From the NCBI RefSeq assembly GCF_001422205.1, contig NZ_LMMJ01000009.1, forward strand, positions 414,348 to 456,840: 42,493 nucleotides of DNA. The letters run 5' to 3'. How positions within the stretch are numbered: the stretch's first letter is position 1; every line of letters begins with the position of its first letter. This DNA is from Curtobacterium sp. Leaf261 (lineage in GTDB: Bacteria > Actinomycetota > Actinomycetes > Actinomycetales > Microbacteriaceae). The notes beneath the pieces were generated by a model. That model was not told the DNA's origin. It searched no databases and saw only the letters and a list, made by a program, of their open reading frames with translations. Positions 32,965-39,360 of the stretch are shown in pieces. Position numbers and translations under genes: made by a program.

Positions 32965-33812
32965 GCGGCGTCCCGGTGCCCACGCACCGGGACGGCGATG
33001 GCTCCGCCAGCCGCGACCGTGGAGTGTCCCGCCTTCTTGGCGAGACGACGTCCGGCCAGACCGCGCGAACGCTCGTCGAGGATCGTCTTGAGGACGCGGA
33101 AGCCGTCGGAGACCGCGTTGAGGTTGCTCTCACCGTGGATCCGGAGCTTCTCGACGCTCGGGACCTCGACCACGTCGAGGTCGGCGAACGCGATCCGGCA
33201 GTTGATGATCGTCTCGATCTCGAAGCCGTCGCCCCAGAGCATCCGGCCGTCACGCGGCTGCGGGAGCGTCGTGTCGGGGAGGTCGAGGTGCGGCAGGATC
33301 GACCGGCGGAAGGCGTTGTAGCCATAGCAGAGGTCGGTGTAGCGCGTGCCGAGGAGGATGTTCGTCAGGAGGTTCAACCCGTGGTTGCCGAGGGCACGGA
33401 AGCGGGTGATGTCCTCGCTGCCGCCGCCCTTGCGGAACCGTGACCCCTTGGCCACGTGGGCGCCGGCGACCAGCGCCTCGATGTAGCGCGGGATCTCCTC
33501 GGGGTCGGCGGACCCGTCGGCGTCGAACATCACGATGACGTCGCCGGTCGCAGCGGCGAAACCGCAGGCGAGCGCGTTCCCCTTGCCACGACGTGTCTGG
33601 GACACGACGTGGATGTCGGGCATCAGGGCCTTGGCCGTGGCGACCGTGCCGTCGACGGAGTCGCCGTCGACGAGGATCACCTGGTGCACAGCGGGGAGCT
33701 GCGGCAGGACGAGCGCCAGGTTCTTGGCCTCGTTCCGTGCTGGGATGACGATCGTGACCGTCGGGTCGGTGAGGAACGTGTCGTTCTCGGGCGCAGTCAA
33801 GTTCGGGTTCAT
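32961..33812 (-). CDS. GT2 glycosyltransferase (dolichol-phosphate mannosyltransferase-like)
   Basis: 283 residues. P-T-V-T-I-V-I-P-A-R-N-E-A-K-N-L, V-D-G-D-S-V-D-G-T, R-G-K-G-N-A-L-A-C-G-F and M-F-D-A-D-G-S-A-D-P are typical of the DPM1/GtrB branch of GT2. There are no membrane segments, so it may use a polyprenyl phosphate or nucleotide-sugar acceptor in the cytosol. It is the first gene of the operon. ATG 33812 lacks a Shine-Dalgarno; it overlaps the stop of a four-codon micro-ORF (33823-33809). Confidence 0.87.
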   Translation of the reverse strand: MNPNLTAPENDTFLTDPTVTIVIPARNEAKNLALVLPQLPAVHQVILVDGDSVDGTVATAKALMPDIHVVSQTRRGKGNALACGFAAATGDVIVMFDADGSADPEEIPRYIEALVAGAHVAKGSRFRKGGGSEDITRFRALGNHGLNLLTNILLGTRYTDLCYGYNAFRRSILPHLDLPDTTLPQPRDGRMLWGDGFEIETIINCRIAFADLDVVEVPSVEKLRIHGESNLNAVSDGFRVLKTILDERSRGLAGRRLAKKAGHSTVAAGGAIAVPVRGHRDAA

Positions 33813-34020
33813 GCTGAGTCCATGTTCGATTACGGGATCGGGTAGCGACCGGTTCGGTGGGCCGGTCGGGCAGGAGCTGGGAGGGCTCCTCAATTGGGTG
33901 GGAAGCCACCGGTGGATCCGGAAGATTCCCTCGAAGGGCTGGGAAGGCCCCGACTACATCTTCGGGACCGAGCGACATCCGGATTGGGTGAATCATCCGG
34001 TGCTCACTACGGCGGGAGGT
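33813..34020 (-). promoter_or_regulatory. Long structured leader of the exopolysaccharide operon
   Basis: No gene is credible here. The stretch looks less G+C-rich than its surroundings. Six short perfect stems stand in a row: 33847-33867 (GACCGG/CCGGTC), 33872-33890 (AGGAG/CTCCT), 33897-33910 (GGTGG/CCACC), 33926-33945 (TTCCC/GGGAA), 33949-33966 (CCCGA/TCGGG) and 33979-34000 (CCGGAT/ATCCGG). It has no match I recognise to a known riboswitch. Confidence 0.5.
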
Positions 34021-34027
34021 GTGTGTC

Positions 34028-34057
34028 GAACATACGCGTCCCCCCTGACGAGGGACA
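34028..34057 (-). promoter_or_regulatory. Promoter of the exopolysaccharide operon
   Basis: On the minus strand TTGTCC (complement of 34052-34057) and TATGTT (complement of 34028-34033) are separated by 18 bases. Start of transcription would be near 34021, about 208 bases before the first gene. Confidence 0.6.
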
Positions 34058-34113
34058 ACCCCGACGCGCGAAACGGCGGTGTTCCGCAAGGTCGCCCGAC
34101 ACCCCGGCGTCCT

Positions 34114-34209
34114 GACACCCCGTTGGCCCGCTGTCCGGACACCCCGTCGGCCCGCCGTCCTGACACCCCGTCAGCCCGGCGCCCGGATGCCCCGGTGTCC
34201 CGTCGTCCG
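34114..34209. repeat. Four-copy 24-base tandem array
   Basis: Units beginning GACACCCCG or GATGCCCCG start at 34114, 34138, 34162 and 34186, in the form GACACCCCGTCGGCCCGCCG plus TCCT. It lies upstream of the operon promoter in a 538-base gap (33813-34350) that has no gene. Confidence 0.82.
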
Positions 34210-34272
34210 GGCGTCCGGCACCGGACGCGTCTGTCCCCCACCCGACATGGCGGCGGAGTGCGCTCCACGCCG

Positions 34273-34278
34273 TAGGAT
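34273..34278 (+). promoter_or_regulatory. -10 box TAGGAT upstream of the small Cys/His-rich gene
   Basis: TAGGAT lies 72 bases before the ATG at 34351; no clear -35. Only the hexamer supports it. Confidence 0.35.
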
Positions 34279-34350
34279 CGGTCTCGACGCACCAGCACGG
34301 ACCGCGACGACACCGTCGACCGGGTCCGCCCACTCACCACGGGGAGCCCC

Positions 34351-34509
34351 ATGGCACGCCGCACACCGGATCCACGCGAACGCTGCGAGTGCGGGCATGT
34401 CTGGGCGGCGCACGAGCACTACCGTCGCGGGACCGACTGCGCGATCTGCGCGACGGGCGACTGCACCGCGTTCCGACCCACCGGCGTGCTGGAGCCCGTC
34501 ACACGCTGA
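34351..34509 (+). CDS. Small Cys/His-rich protein (possible zinc ribbon)
   Basis: 52 residues. Cys and His are spaced as C-E-C-G-H-V-W-A-A-H-E-H-Y-R-R-G-T-D-C-A-I-C-A-T-G-D-C, enough to bind one zinc. GGGGAG lies four bases before the ATG. I recall similar short proteins in actinobacteria but no function. It is followed by the 9-base repeat array and then metQ. Confidence 0.68.
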   Translation: MARRTPDPRERCECGHVWAAHEHYRRGTDCAICATGDCTAFRPTGVLEPVTR

Positions 34510-34574
34510 CGTCCTCTGGCGCGCACCACGGGCACTGCGGGCATCTCGGGCACTGCGCGCACCACGGGCACTGC

Positions 34575-34637
34575 GGGCACGTCGGGCACGTCGGGCACGT
34601 CGGGCACGTCGGGCACGTCGGGCACGTCGGGCACGCG
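34575..34637. repeat. Seven-copy 9-base tandem array GGGCACGTC
   Basis: Six exact GGGCACGTC units and one GGGCACGCG, preceded by diverged GGGCACTGC/CCACGGGCA words from 34527. Translated, the array reads (HVG)n or, on the minus strand, (CPT)n, but no start signals accompany it. It lies in a 357-base gap (34510-34866) between the small protein gene and metQ. Confidence 0.88.
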
Positions 34638-34664
34638 AGATGTACCCCGTTGACGGCACCGTCC

Positions 34665-34771
34665 CCCCGCGGGCGGGTGCCACGCTGTCCGCGCGCGACA
34701 CGCCGCGACGGCCGCGCGCGACACGCCTCGTCGTAACAGGGCGGAACGCGACTGGCACCCGCCCCGCGGGG
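34665..34771. promoter_or_regulatory. Large inverted repeat upstream of metQ
   Basis: CCCCGCGGGCGGGTGCCA (34665-34682) pairs with TGGCACCCGCCCCGCGGGG (34753-34771), 18 pairs with one bulged base. It encloses 70 bases with two copies of CGCGCGCGACACGCC. It could be an attenuator or protein-binding leader. It also overlaps the proposed metQ promoter. Confidence 0.55.
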
Positions 34772-34781
34772 TGGGCACACT
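34752..34781 (+). promoter_or_regulatory. Candidate metQNI promoter
   Basis: CTGGCA (34752-34757), 18 bases, CACACT (34776-34781), then a leader of about 80 bases to the ATG. The -10 box departs from TANNNT at its first base, so this is only a candidate. Confidence 0.35.
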
Positions 34782-34866
34782 CGGGGCACGACGATCCAGC
34801 ACACCGCACACCGCACACAGCCCGCGGGGATCGTCCTCCCCCCACGAACCGTCTCCAGGAGTCCCG

Positions 34867-35835
34867 ATGTCCGCAGCACCCTCCACCCCCGGCACGTCCG
34901 GACACCCCACTCTCGGGCCCACCCGGACCGGGTACCCCCTGACCACCCGCCGCCCCGCCGGATGGGTCGTCGCCGCGGTCGTCCTCGTCGCCGCGATCGC
35001 GGTGGCGGTCGTCGGCAGCGGCGCGCACCCGGCCTCGGCCGCGACGAAGACCGTCTCCATCGGCGTGGCGGACAAGTCGCTCCCGTACTGGAACACCTAC
35101 GTCAAGCTCGCCAAGTCGAAGCTCGGCGTGACCGTCACGCTCGTGAACTTCTCCGACTACTCGCTGCCGAACCCGGCCCTCAAGCAGGGACAGGTCGACA
35201 TCAACCAGTTCCAGCACATCCAGTACCTGGCGAACTACAACGTGTCCGCGGGCGACGACCTCCAGCCGATCGGCGCGACGGCGGTGTACCCGCTCCCGCT
35301 CTACTCGACCGAGGTCGCGAAGGTCTCCAAGTTCAAGTCCGGTGACAAGATCGCGATCCCGAACGACGCCATCAACGAGGCCCGCGCACTCCTCGTCCTG
35401 CAGTCCGCGAAGCTCCTGAAGCTCAAGAGCGGCGGCAACGCGTTCTCCACCACGAGCGACATCACCTCGCACAGGGTCGACGTGCAGCCGGTCGACGCCT
35501 CGCAGACCGCGAACGCGCTGCAGCAGGGCTCGGTGAAGGGCGCGATCGTCAACGTCAACTACGCCACGAGCGCCGGCCTCGACACGAAGGACGCGATCTA
35601 CCAGGACGACCCGTCGTCGAAGTCCGCGGCCCCGTACGTGAACATCTTCGCGACCACCGACAACGACAAGAAGAACGCCACCTACCTGAAGCTCGCGAAG
35701 CTCTTCCAGGCCAAGGCCGTGCAGAAGGTCTTTGTCAAGGACTACCCGGACGCGGTCGTCAGGACGACGAGTGCTGCCACGCTCCAGAAGGAGCTCGCGA
35801 GCGTCGAGAAGGACGCGAAGAACGCGAGCAAGTGA
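34867..35835 (+). CDS. metQ: MetQ-type methionine-binding protein without lipobox
   Basis: 322 residues. It matches NlpA/MetQ binding proteins: G-V-A-D-K-S-L-P-Y-W, F-S-D-Y-S-L-P-N-P-A-L, D-I-N-Q-F-Q-H, P-L-P-L-Y-S, I-P-N-D-A-I-N-E-A-R-A-L, and a C-terminal A-T-Y-L-K-L-A-K-L-F. Unusually, the N-terminus is 58 residues long, with a Thr/Pro/Gly-rich cytoplasmic part, one helix (33-50), A-S-A before A59 and no Cys. It is either cleaved and freely exported or retained as a signal anchor. CAGGAG lies five bases before the ATG. First gene of metQNI. Confidence 0.9.
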   Translation: MSAAPSTPGTSGHPTLGPTRTGYPLTTRRPAGWVVAAVVLVAAIAVAVVGSGAHPASAATKTVSIGVADKSLPYWNTYVKLAKSKLGVTVTLVNFSDYSLPNPALKQGQVDINQFQHIQYLANYNVSAGDDLQPIGATAVYPLPLYSTEVAKVSKFKSGDKIAIPNDAINEARALLVLQSAKLLKLKSGGNAFSTTSDITSHRVDVQPVDASQTANALQQGSVKGAIVNVNYATSAGLDTKDAIYQDDPSSKSAAPYVNIFATTDNDKKNATYLKLAKLFQAKAVQKVFVKDYPDAVVRTTSAATLQKELASVEKDAKNASK

Positions 35836-36884
35836 CCGTCGTGCCTGCCCTCGTCTCGCTCGAGTCCGTCGCGAAGCACTACGTCCGCGCGGACACCGCC
35901 GAACCGGTGGTGGCCGTCGACGACGTGTCCCTCGAGGTGCTCGAGGGCGAGGTCCTCAGCATCATCGGGTACTCGGGGGCGGGCAAGTCCACGCTCGTCC
36001 GGCTCATCAATGCGCTCGAGCTCCCGTCCGCCGGTCGGATCACCGTCGCGGGGCGGGAGCTCACCGCGCTGCCGGAACGCGAGCTCCGTGCTGCCCGGCG
36101 GAGCATCGGGATGATCTTCCAGCAGTTCAACCTCTTCCGCTCCCGGACGGTCGCGGGGAACGTCGCCTACCCCCTGCGCGTCGCGGGTGTCCCGAAGCAG
36201 GAGCGGGACCGCCGCGTCGCGGAGCTCCTGGACTTCGTCGGCCTCGGCGACCGGGCGAAGGCGTTCCCCGAGCAGCTCTCGGGCGGCCAGAAGCAGCGCG
36301 TCGGCATCGCCAGGGCACTCGCCACGAACCCGCCGCTGCTCCTCGCCGACGAGGCCACGAGCGCCCTCGACCCGGAGACCACGACCGAGGTCCTCAGCCT
36401 GCTCCGCCGGGTGAACCGGGAGCTCGGCGTCACGATCGTCGTCATCACTCACGAGATGGACGCCGTCCGGCAGATCGCGGACCGGGTCGCCGTCATGGAG
36501 CAGGGCCGGGTCGTCGAGATCGGCGACGTGTACGACGTGTTCTCCGCTCCGAAGACCGACGCCGCCCAGCGCTTCGTCCGCACCGCACTCCACGACCGAC
36601 CCTCGGCGGAGACGCTCAGTCGGCTCCGCGTGCACCACCCCGGGCGGCTCGTCACCGTGCAGATCACCGACGAACAGGGGCTGCAGGCACGCATCGACCG
36701 CGCTTTCGCGAGCACCGGGGTCAGCGCCGAGCTCGTCTACGGCGGCGTCGGCGAGATCCGCGAACGCCGCATCGGATCGCTCACCTACGAGCTCGGCGGA
36801 CCGCCGGACTCGGTGCAGCGTGCGGTCGAGGCCCTCCGCGCGGACGGCATCACCACCGACGACGAGGAGGAGGTCGCAGCATGA
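35832..36884 (+). CDS. metN: Methionine ABC importer ATP-binding protein
   Basis: 350 residues. Walker A is G-Y-S-G-A-G-K-S-T, the Q-loop F-Q-Q-F-N-L-F, the signature L-S-G-G-Q-K-Q-R, Walker B L-L-L-A-D-E-A-T-S-A-L-D, and the H-loop T-H-E-M-D. A C-terminal NIL-type domain (about 265-345) is the methionine-sensing part that inhibits transport when methionine is high. GTG start overlaps the metQ stop (GTGA). Confidence 0.95.
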   Translation: MTVVPALVSLESVAKHYVRADTAEPVVAVDDVSLEVLEGEVLSIIGYSGAGKSTLVRLINALELPSAGRITVAGRELTALPERELRAARRSIGMIFQQFNLFRSRTVAGNVAYPLRVAGVPKQERDRRVAELLDFVGLGDRAKAFPEQLSGGQKQRVGIARALATNPPLLLADEATSALDPETTTEVLSLLRRVNRELGVTIVVITHEMDAVRQIADRVAVMEQGRVVEIGDVYDVFSAPKTDAAQRFVRTALHDRPSAETLSRLRVHHPGRLVTVQITDEQGLQARIDRAFASTGVSAELVYGGVGEIRERRIGSLTYELGGPPDSVQRAVEALRADGITTDDEEEVAA

Positions 36885-37552
36885 GCAACGGCATCCAGGG
36901 CTTCCTGAGCACCACGGACGTGTTCGTCCAGTCGATCCTCGACACCCTCGTCATGTCGCTCGTCTCGCTCGTGGTGGCCGGCGTGCTCGGACTCGCGCTC
37001 GGTCTGGCGCTCTACGCGTTCCGCCCGGGCAACCTGCTCGGCAACCGGACGGCGTTCACGGTCATCAACCTCGTCGTGAACATCGTCCGGCCGATCCCGT
37101 TCGTGATCTTCCTCGCCGCCATCGCTCCCCTGTCGCGTGTCGTCGTCCAGACGACGATCGGGGTCCCCGCGGTGACGTTCGCGATCTCCATCGCGGCGGC
37201 GTTCGCGGTCGCGCGCATCGTCGAGCAAAGCCTCGTGGGACTCGACCCCGGAGTCGTCGAGGCAGCTCGGGCAGCCGGAGCGCACCCGCTGTCGATCGTG
37301 CTCACGGTGCTCATCCCCGAGGGGCTCGGCCCGCTCGTCCTCGGGTACACCTTCATCTTCGTGGGCATCGTCGACATGACCGCGCAAGGGGCCCTGATCG
37401 GCGGCGGCGGACTCGGCGAGTACGCGATCACCTACGGCTCGCAGCGGTACAACTGGTGGATCGTCTACATCTCGGTGGCCACGATCGTCGTCATCGTGCA
37501 GCTCGGGCAGTTCGTGGGCAACCGTCTGGCGAGGGCGACGCTCCGCCGCTGA
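36881..37552 (+). CDS. metI: Methionine ABC importer permease
   Basis: 223 residues, five or six helices. The EAA coupling loop is E-A-A-R-A-A-G-A-H-P-L-S-I-V. The ATG overlaps the metN stop (ATGA), with GAGGAGG upstream. Completes the importer, which brings methionine and its analogues into the cell. Confidence 0.93.
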   Translation: MSNGIQGFLSTTDVFVQSILDTLVMSLVSLVVAGVLGLALGLALYAFRPGNLLGNRTAFTVINLVVNIVRPIPFVIFLAAIAPLSRVVVQTTIGVPAVTFAISIAAAFAVARIVEQSLVGLDPGVVEAARAAGAHPLSIVLTVLIPEGLGPLVLGYTFIFVGIVDMTAQGALIGGGGLGEYAITYGSQRYNWWIVYISVATIVVIVQLGQFVGNRLARATLRR

Positions 37553-37560
37553 CCCGCGTG

Positions 37561-38101
37561 GCCACACTCCTGACGCATGGCGGCAGGGATCGGTGCCGCA
37601 GTGCCACACCGCAGGTGCGGCACCACCACACTCCTGGCGCATGGCACCCCGGACCACCCGTGGTGCCACGCGCCAGGGATGCTGCGATGCACCAGGGATG
37701 CTGCGATGCACGAGGAGTGGTGCGATGCGTCATCGGTGGCCGACGGGCGGCGGGGCCGCGCCGCATCGGACTGGAGGCGCGGGACGAGCTGGCACCGTCC
37801 CTCCAGTCCGATGCGTGGTCGGGTCCCGCGGACCGCCGCCCAGCGCACACGACCACGATGGCGACACCATCCGCGCATGGCACCACAGACCGCCGCCGTG
37901 CCGCCGCACTGCAGATGGCGCATCACCACACTCCCGGCGCACGGCACCACCGACCACCCGTGGTGCCATGCGTCGGGAGTGGTGTCACACGCCGAGCAAG
38001 GGTGTCATGCGCCAGGAAAGGAGCCATGCGCCAGGAGCGGTGCCAGGCATCGGGTGGGGTGGCGCCCGACGCCAGCAGTGCAGCTGCGTCGCGAGCCGGC
38101 C
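37561..38101. repeat. Mosaic of degenerate direct and inverted repeats after metI
   Basis: A 549-base stretch without a credible gene. It holds about ten variants of CACTCCTGGCGCATGGCACC or its complement. Clear cases are 37622-37646, 37658-37680, 37864-37882 and a long hairpin at 37924-37984 whose arms run CACCACACTCCCG...CGGGAGTGGTG. Another palindrome (37763-37814, perfect 15-base arms GCATCGGACTGGAGG and complement) belongs to the dispersed family found at 5694-5790. Confidence 0.8.
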
Positions 38102-38881
38102 TCAGGCGGCGGGTTCGGCCTGCTCGCCCCGTTCGGCCTGCTCGCCCTGCTCGCCCTGCTCTCCCTGCTCGCCCTGCGCCGACGCCGGGGCCTCGTACGT
38201 CGCCGTGACGAGGATCGGGCGGTGGTCCGAGATCCCGGCGGGCAGGGTCTCCACACCCATGATGTTGAGCCCGACACTCGTCGCGAAGTCGAAGTGCCCG
38301 GTGAACCGGCGGTAGCGGAGGTAGGTCGGCTGGTCGCTCAGCGAGAGTGCGAACCCGTGCTCCTCGATCTTCTTCCGGAGGTTCGTCTGGAACCACGGGT
38401 AGTTGAAGTCGCCGACCATGATCGCCGGAGCCTCGGCGGAGAGGTCGCGGACGAACTGGTGCGCCGCCTCGATCTGCTTGCGGCGCAGGCTGTTCGTGGC
38501 CGTCAACGGTGAGGCGTGGAACGAGGCGACGATGACCTCCGTCCCGTGCTCGAGGTCGTCGAGGTGCATCGCGATGAGCCGCTCGTGCGCCGGTGCGAGG
38601 ACCCGGTCGTGCAGGGACTTCCGGAGCGAGTGGATGGTGAAGTCACGGACCCGGAAGCGGTCGCTCCGCACGTAGATCGCGAGGCCGAGCCGGTTCGTCT
38701 TCGTCGAGGCGGCGAGGGTCAGTCCTCCCACCGACTCGGCGAGGTCGTTGCTGTCGCACTCCTGCACGCAGAGCACGTCGGCTGCGCTGTCCTCGGCCAG
38801 GCCCGCCAGTTCACTGTTCGCGGTGTGCTCGCGCAGGTTGTAGCTCACCACGCGCAGCCCCGGATCCATGCCGTCCCGCAT
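38102..38881 (-). CDS. Endonuclease/exonuclease/phosphatase family protein
   Basis: 259 residues. The EEP-fold metal and catalytic segments are S-Y-N-L-R-E-H-T (Asn), V-Q-E-C-D-S (Glu), S-F-H-A-S-P (His), V-G-D-F-N-Y-P (Asp, Asn) and S-D-H-R-P-I (Asp, His). No signal peptide. The substrate may be DNA, RNA or a phosphoester. The C-terminus is a (GEQ)n-type repeat coded by 9-base DNA repeats (about 38102-38180). Start at 38881 has AGGAG nine bases upstream. Confidence 0.85.
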   Translation of the reverse strand: MRDGMDPGLRVVSYNLREHTANSELAGLAEDSAADVLCVQECDSNDLAESVGGLTLAASTKTNRLGLAIYVRSDRFRVRDFTIHSLRKSLHDRVLAPAHERLIAMHLDDLEHGTEVIVASFHASPLTATNSLRRKQIEAAHQFVRDLSAEAPAIMVGDFNYPWFQTNLRKKIEEHGFALSLSDQPTYLRYRRFTGHFDFATSVGLNIMGVETLPAGISDHRPILVTATYEAPASAQGEQGEQGEQGEQAERGEQAEPAA

Positions 38882-39001
38882 ATCGCCTCGCTCCTGCTGT
38901 TCTCGGGTCGCCCGGCCCGGTGAACCGTGCCGACGGACGTCGTGGCGGAGGGCCGCGACGCCCCCGGTCACGGTACCCCCGGTCCACAGACGGTCCCTGA
39001 G

Positions 39002-39007
39002 ACTGTA
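39002..39007 (-). promoter_or_regulatory. -10 box TACAGT of the EEP gene
   Basis: TACAGT on the minus strand, about 120 bases before the ATG at 38881. No convincing -35. Confidence 0.35.
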
Positions 39008-39067
39008 TCCGGTCCGGTCGAGCCTGGGCCGCTGCCGTGAATCGGGACCGCCGTGTCCCGGGGTGCC

Positions 39068-39073
39068 TACCGT
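39068..39073 (+). promoter_or_regulatory. -10 box TACCGT of the acidic small protein gene (leaderless)
   Basis: TACCGT ends seven bases before the ATG at 39081. Confidence 0.6.
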
Positions 39074-39080
39074 CCTCCGC

Positions 39081-39293
39081 ATGAGCTACAGCCAGCCGGA
39101 TCCGGCAGAAGAGACCACCCAGTCCGCACCACCCGAGCAGCCCGACACCGAGCGGCCCGACAGCGACGTCGTGCAGGAGCAGGAGGGCGACCAGCGCGAG
39201 GCGTCGGGCGACGACCTCCCCGAGGGCATCAGGGGCACGAACGACCACGCCGACCTCGGAGACGACGTCGACTCCGGGAGCCCCGCGAAGTAG
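39081..39293 (+). CDS. Small acidic, disordered hypothetical protein
   Basis: 70 residues, about a third Asp and Glu, with many Pro, Ser and Gln and no hydrophobic core. It is probably intrinsically disordered. No family was recognised. The leaderless -10 box is the main support for a real gene, and the ORF ends right at a strong terminator-like hairpin. Confidence 0.6.
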   Translation: MSYSQPDPAEETTQSAPPEQPDTERPDSDVVQEQEGDQREASGDDLPEGIRGTNDHADLGDDVDSGSPAK

Positions 39294-39301
39294 CCCACGA
39301 C

Positions 39302-39360
39302 CAGCGGCCGAGGGTGTCGACGGTACGGTCAGTCGTCCGTACCGACACCCGCGGCCGCTG
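39302..39360. terminator. Long bidirectional hairpin overlapping the MFS stop
   Basis: Paired blocks CAGCGGCC/GGCCGCTG, GGGTGTC/GACACCC and GGTACGG/CCGTACC form one long stem (39302-39360) with small internal loops. The MFS stop codon (39329-39331) is in the apical loop. It separates convergent genes. Confidence 0.8.

Noticed and set aside
33840..34030. Trp-rich reading frame on the plus strand inside the exopolysaccharide leader
   Set aside because: It has no start signal and no recognised homologue, the frame merges into repeats, and a promoter and stem-loops on the other strand explain the stretch better.
34389..34736. Plus-strand ORF with (HVG)n and Cys/His-rich repeats
   Set aside because: It has no ribosome site, it overlaps the real 52-residue gene in another frame, and it is explained by the 9-base tandem array.
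34640..34866. SAM riboswitch upstream of metQ
   Set aside because: Some words resemble parts of SAM-type aptamers, but the conserved core and stem order were not found. It is kept only as an inverted repeat.
37465..38396. Overlapping ORFs in the region after metI
   Set aside because: Their translations repeat one another in several frames with frequent Cys and Met, as expected from repeated DNA rather than from a gene.
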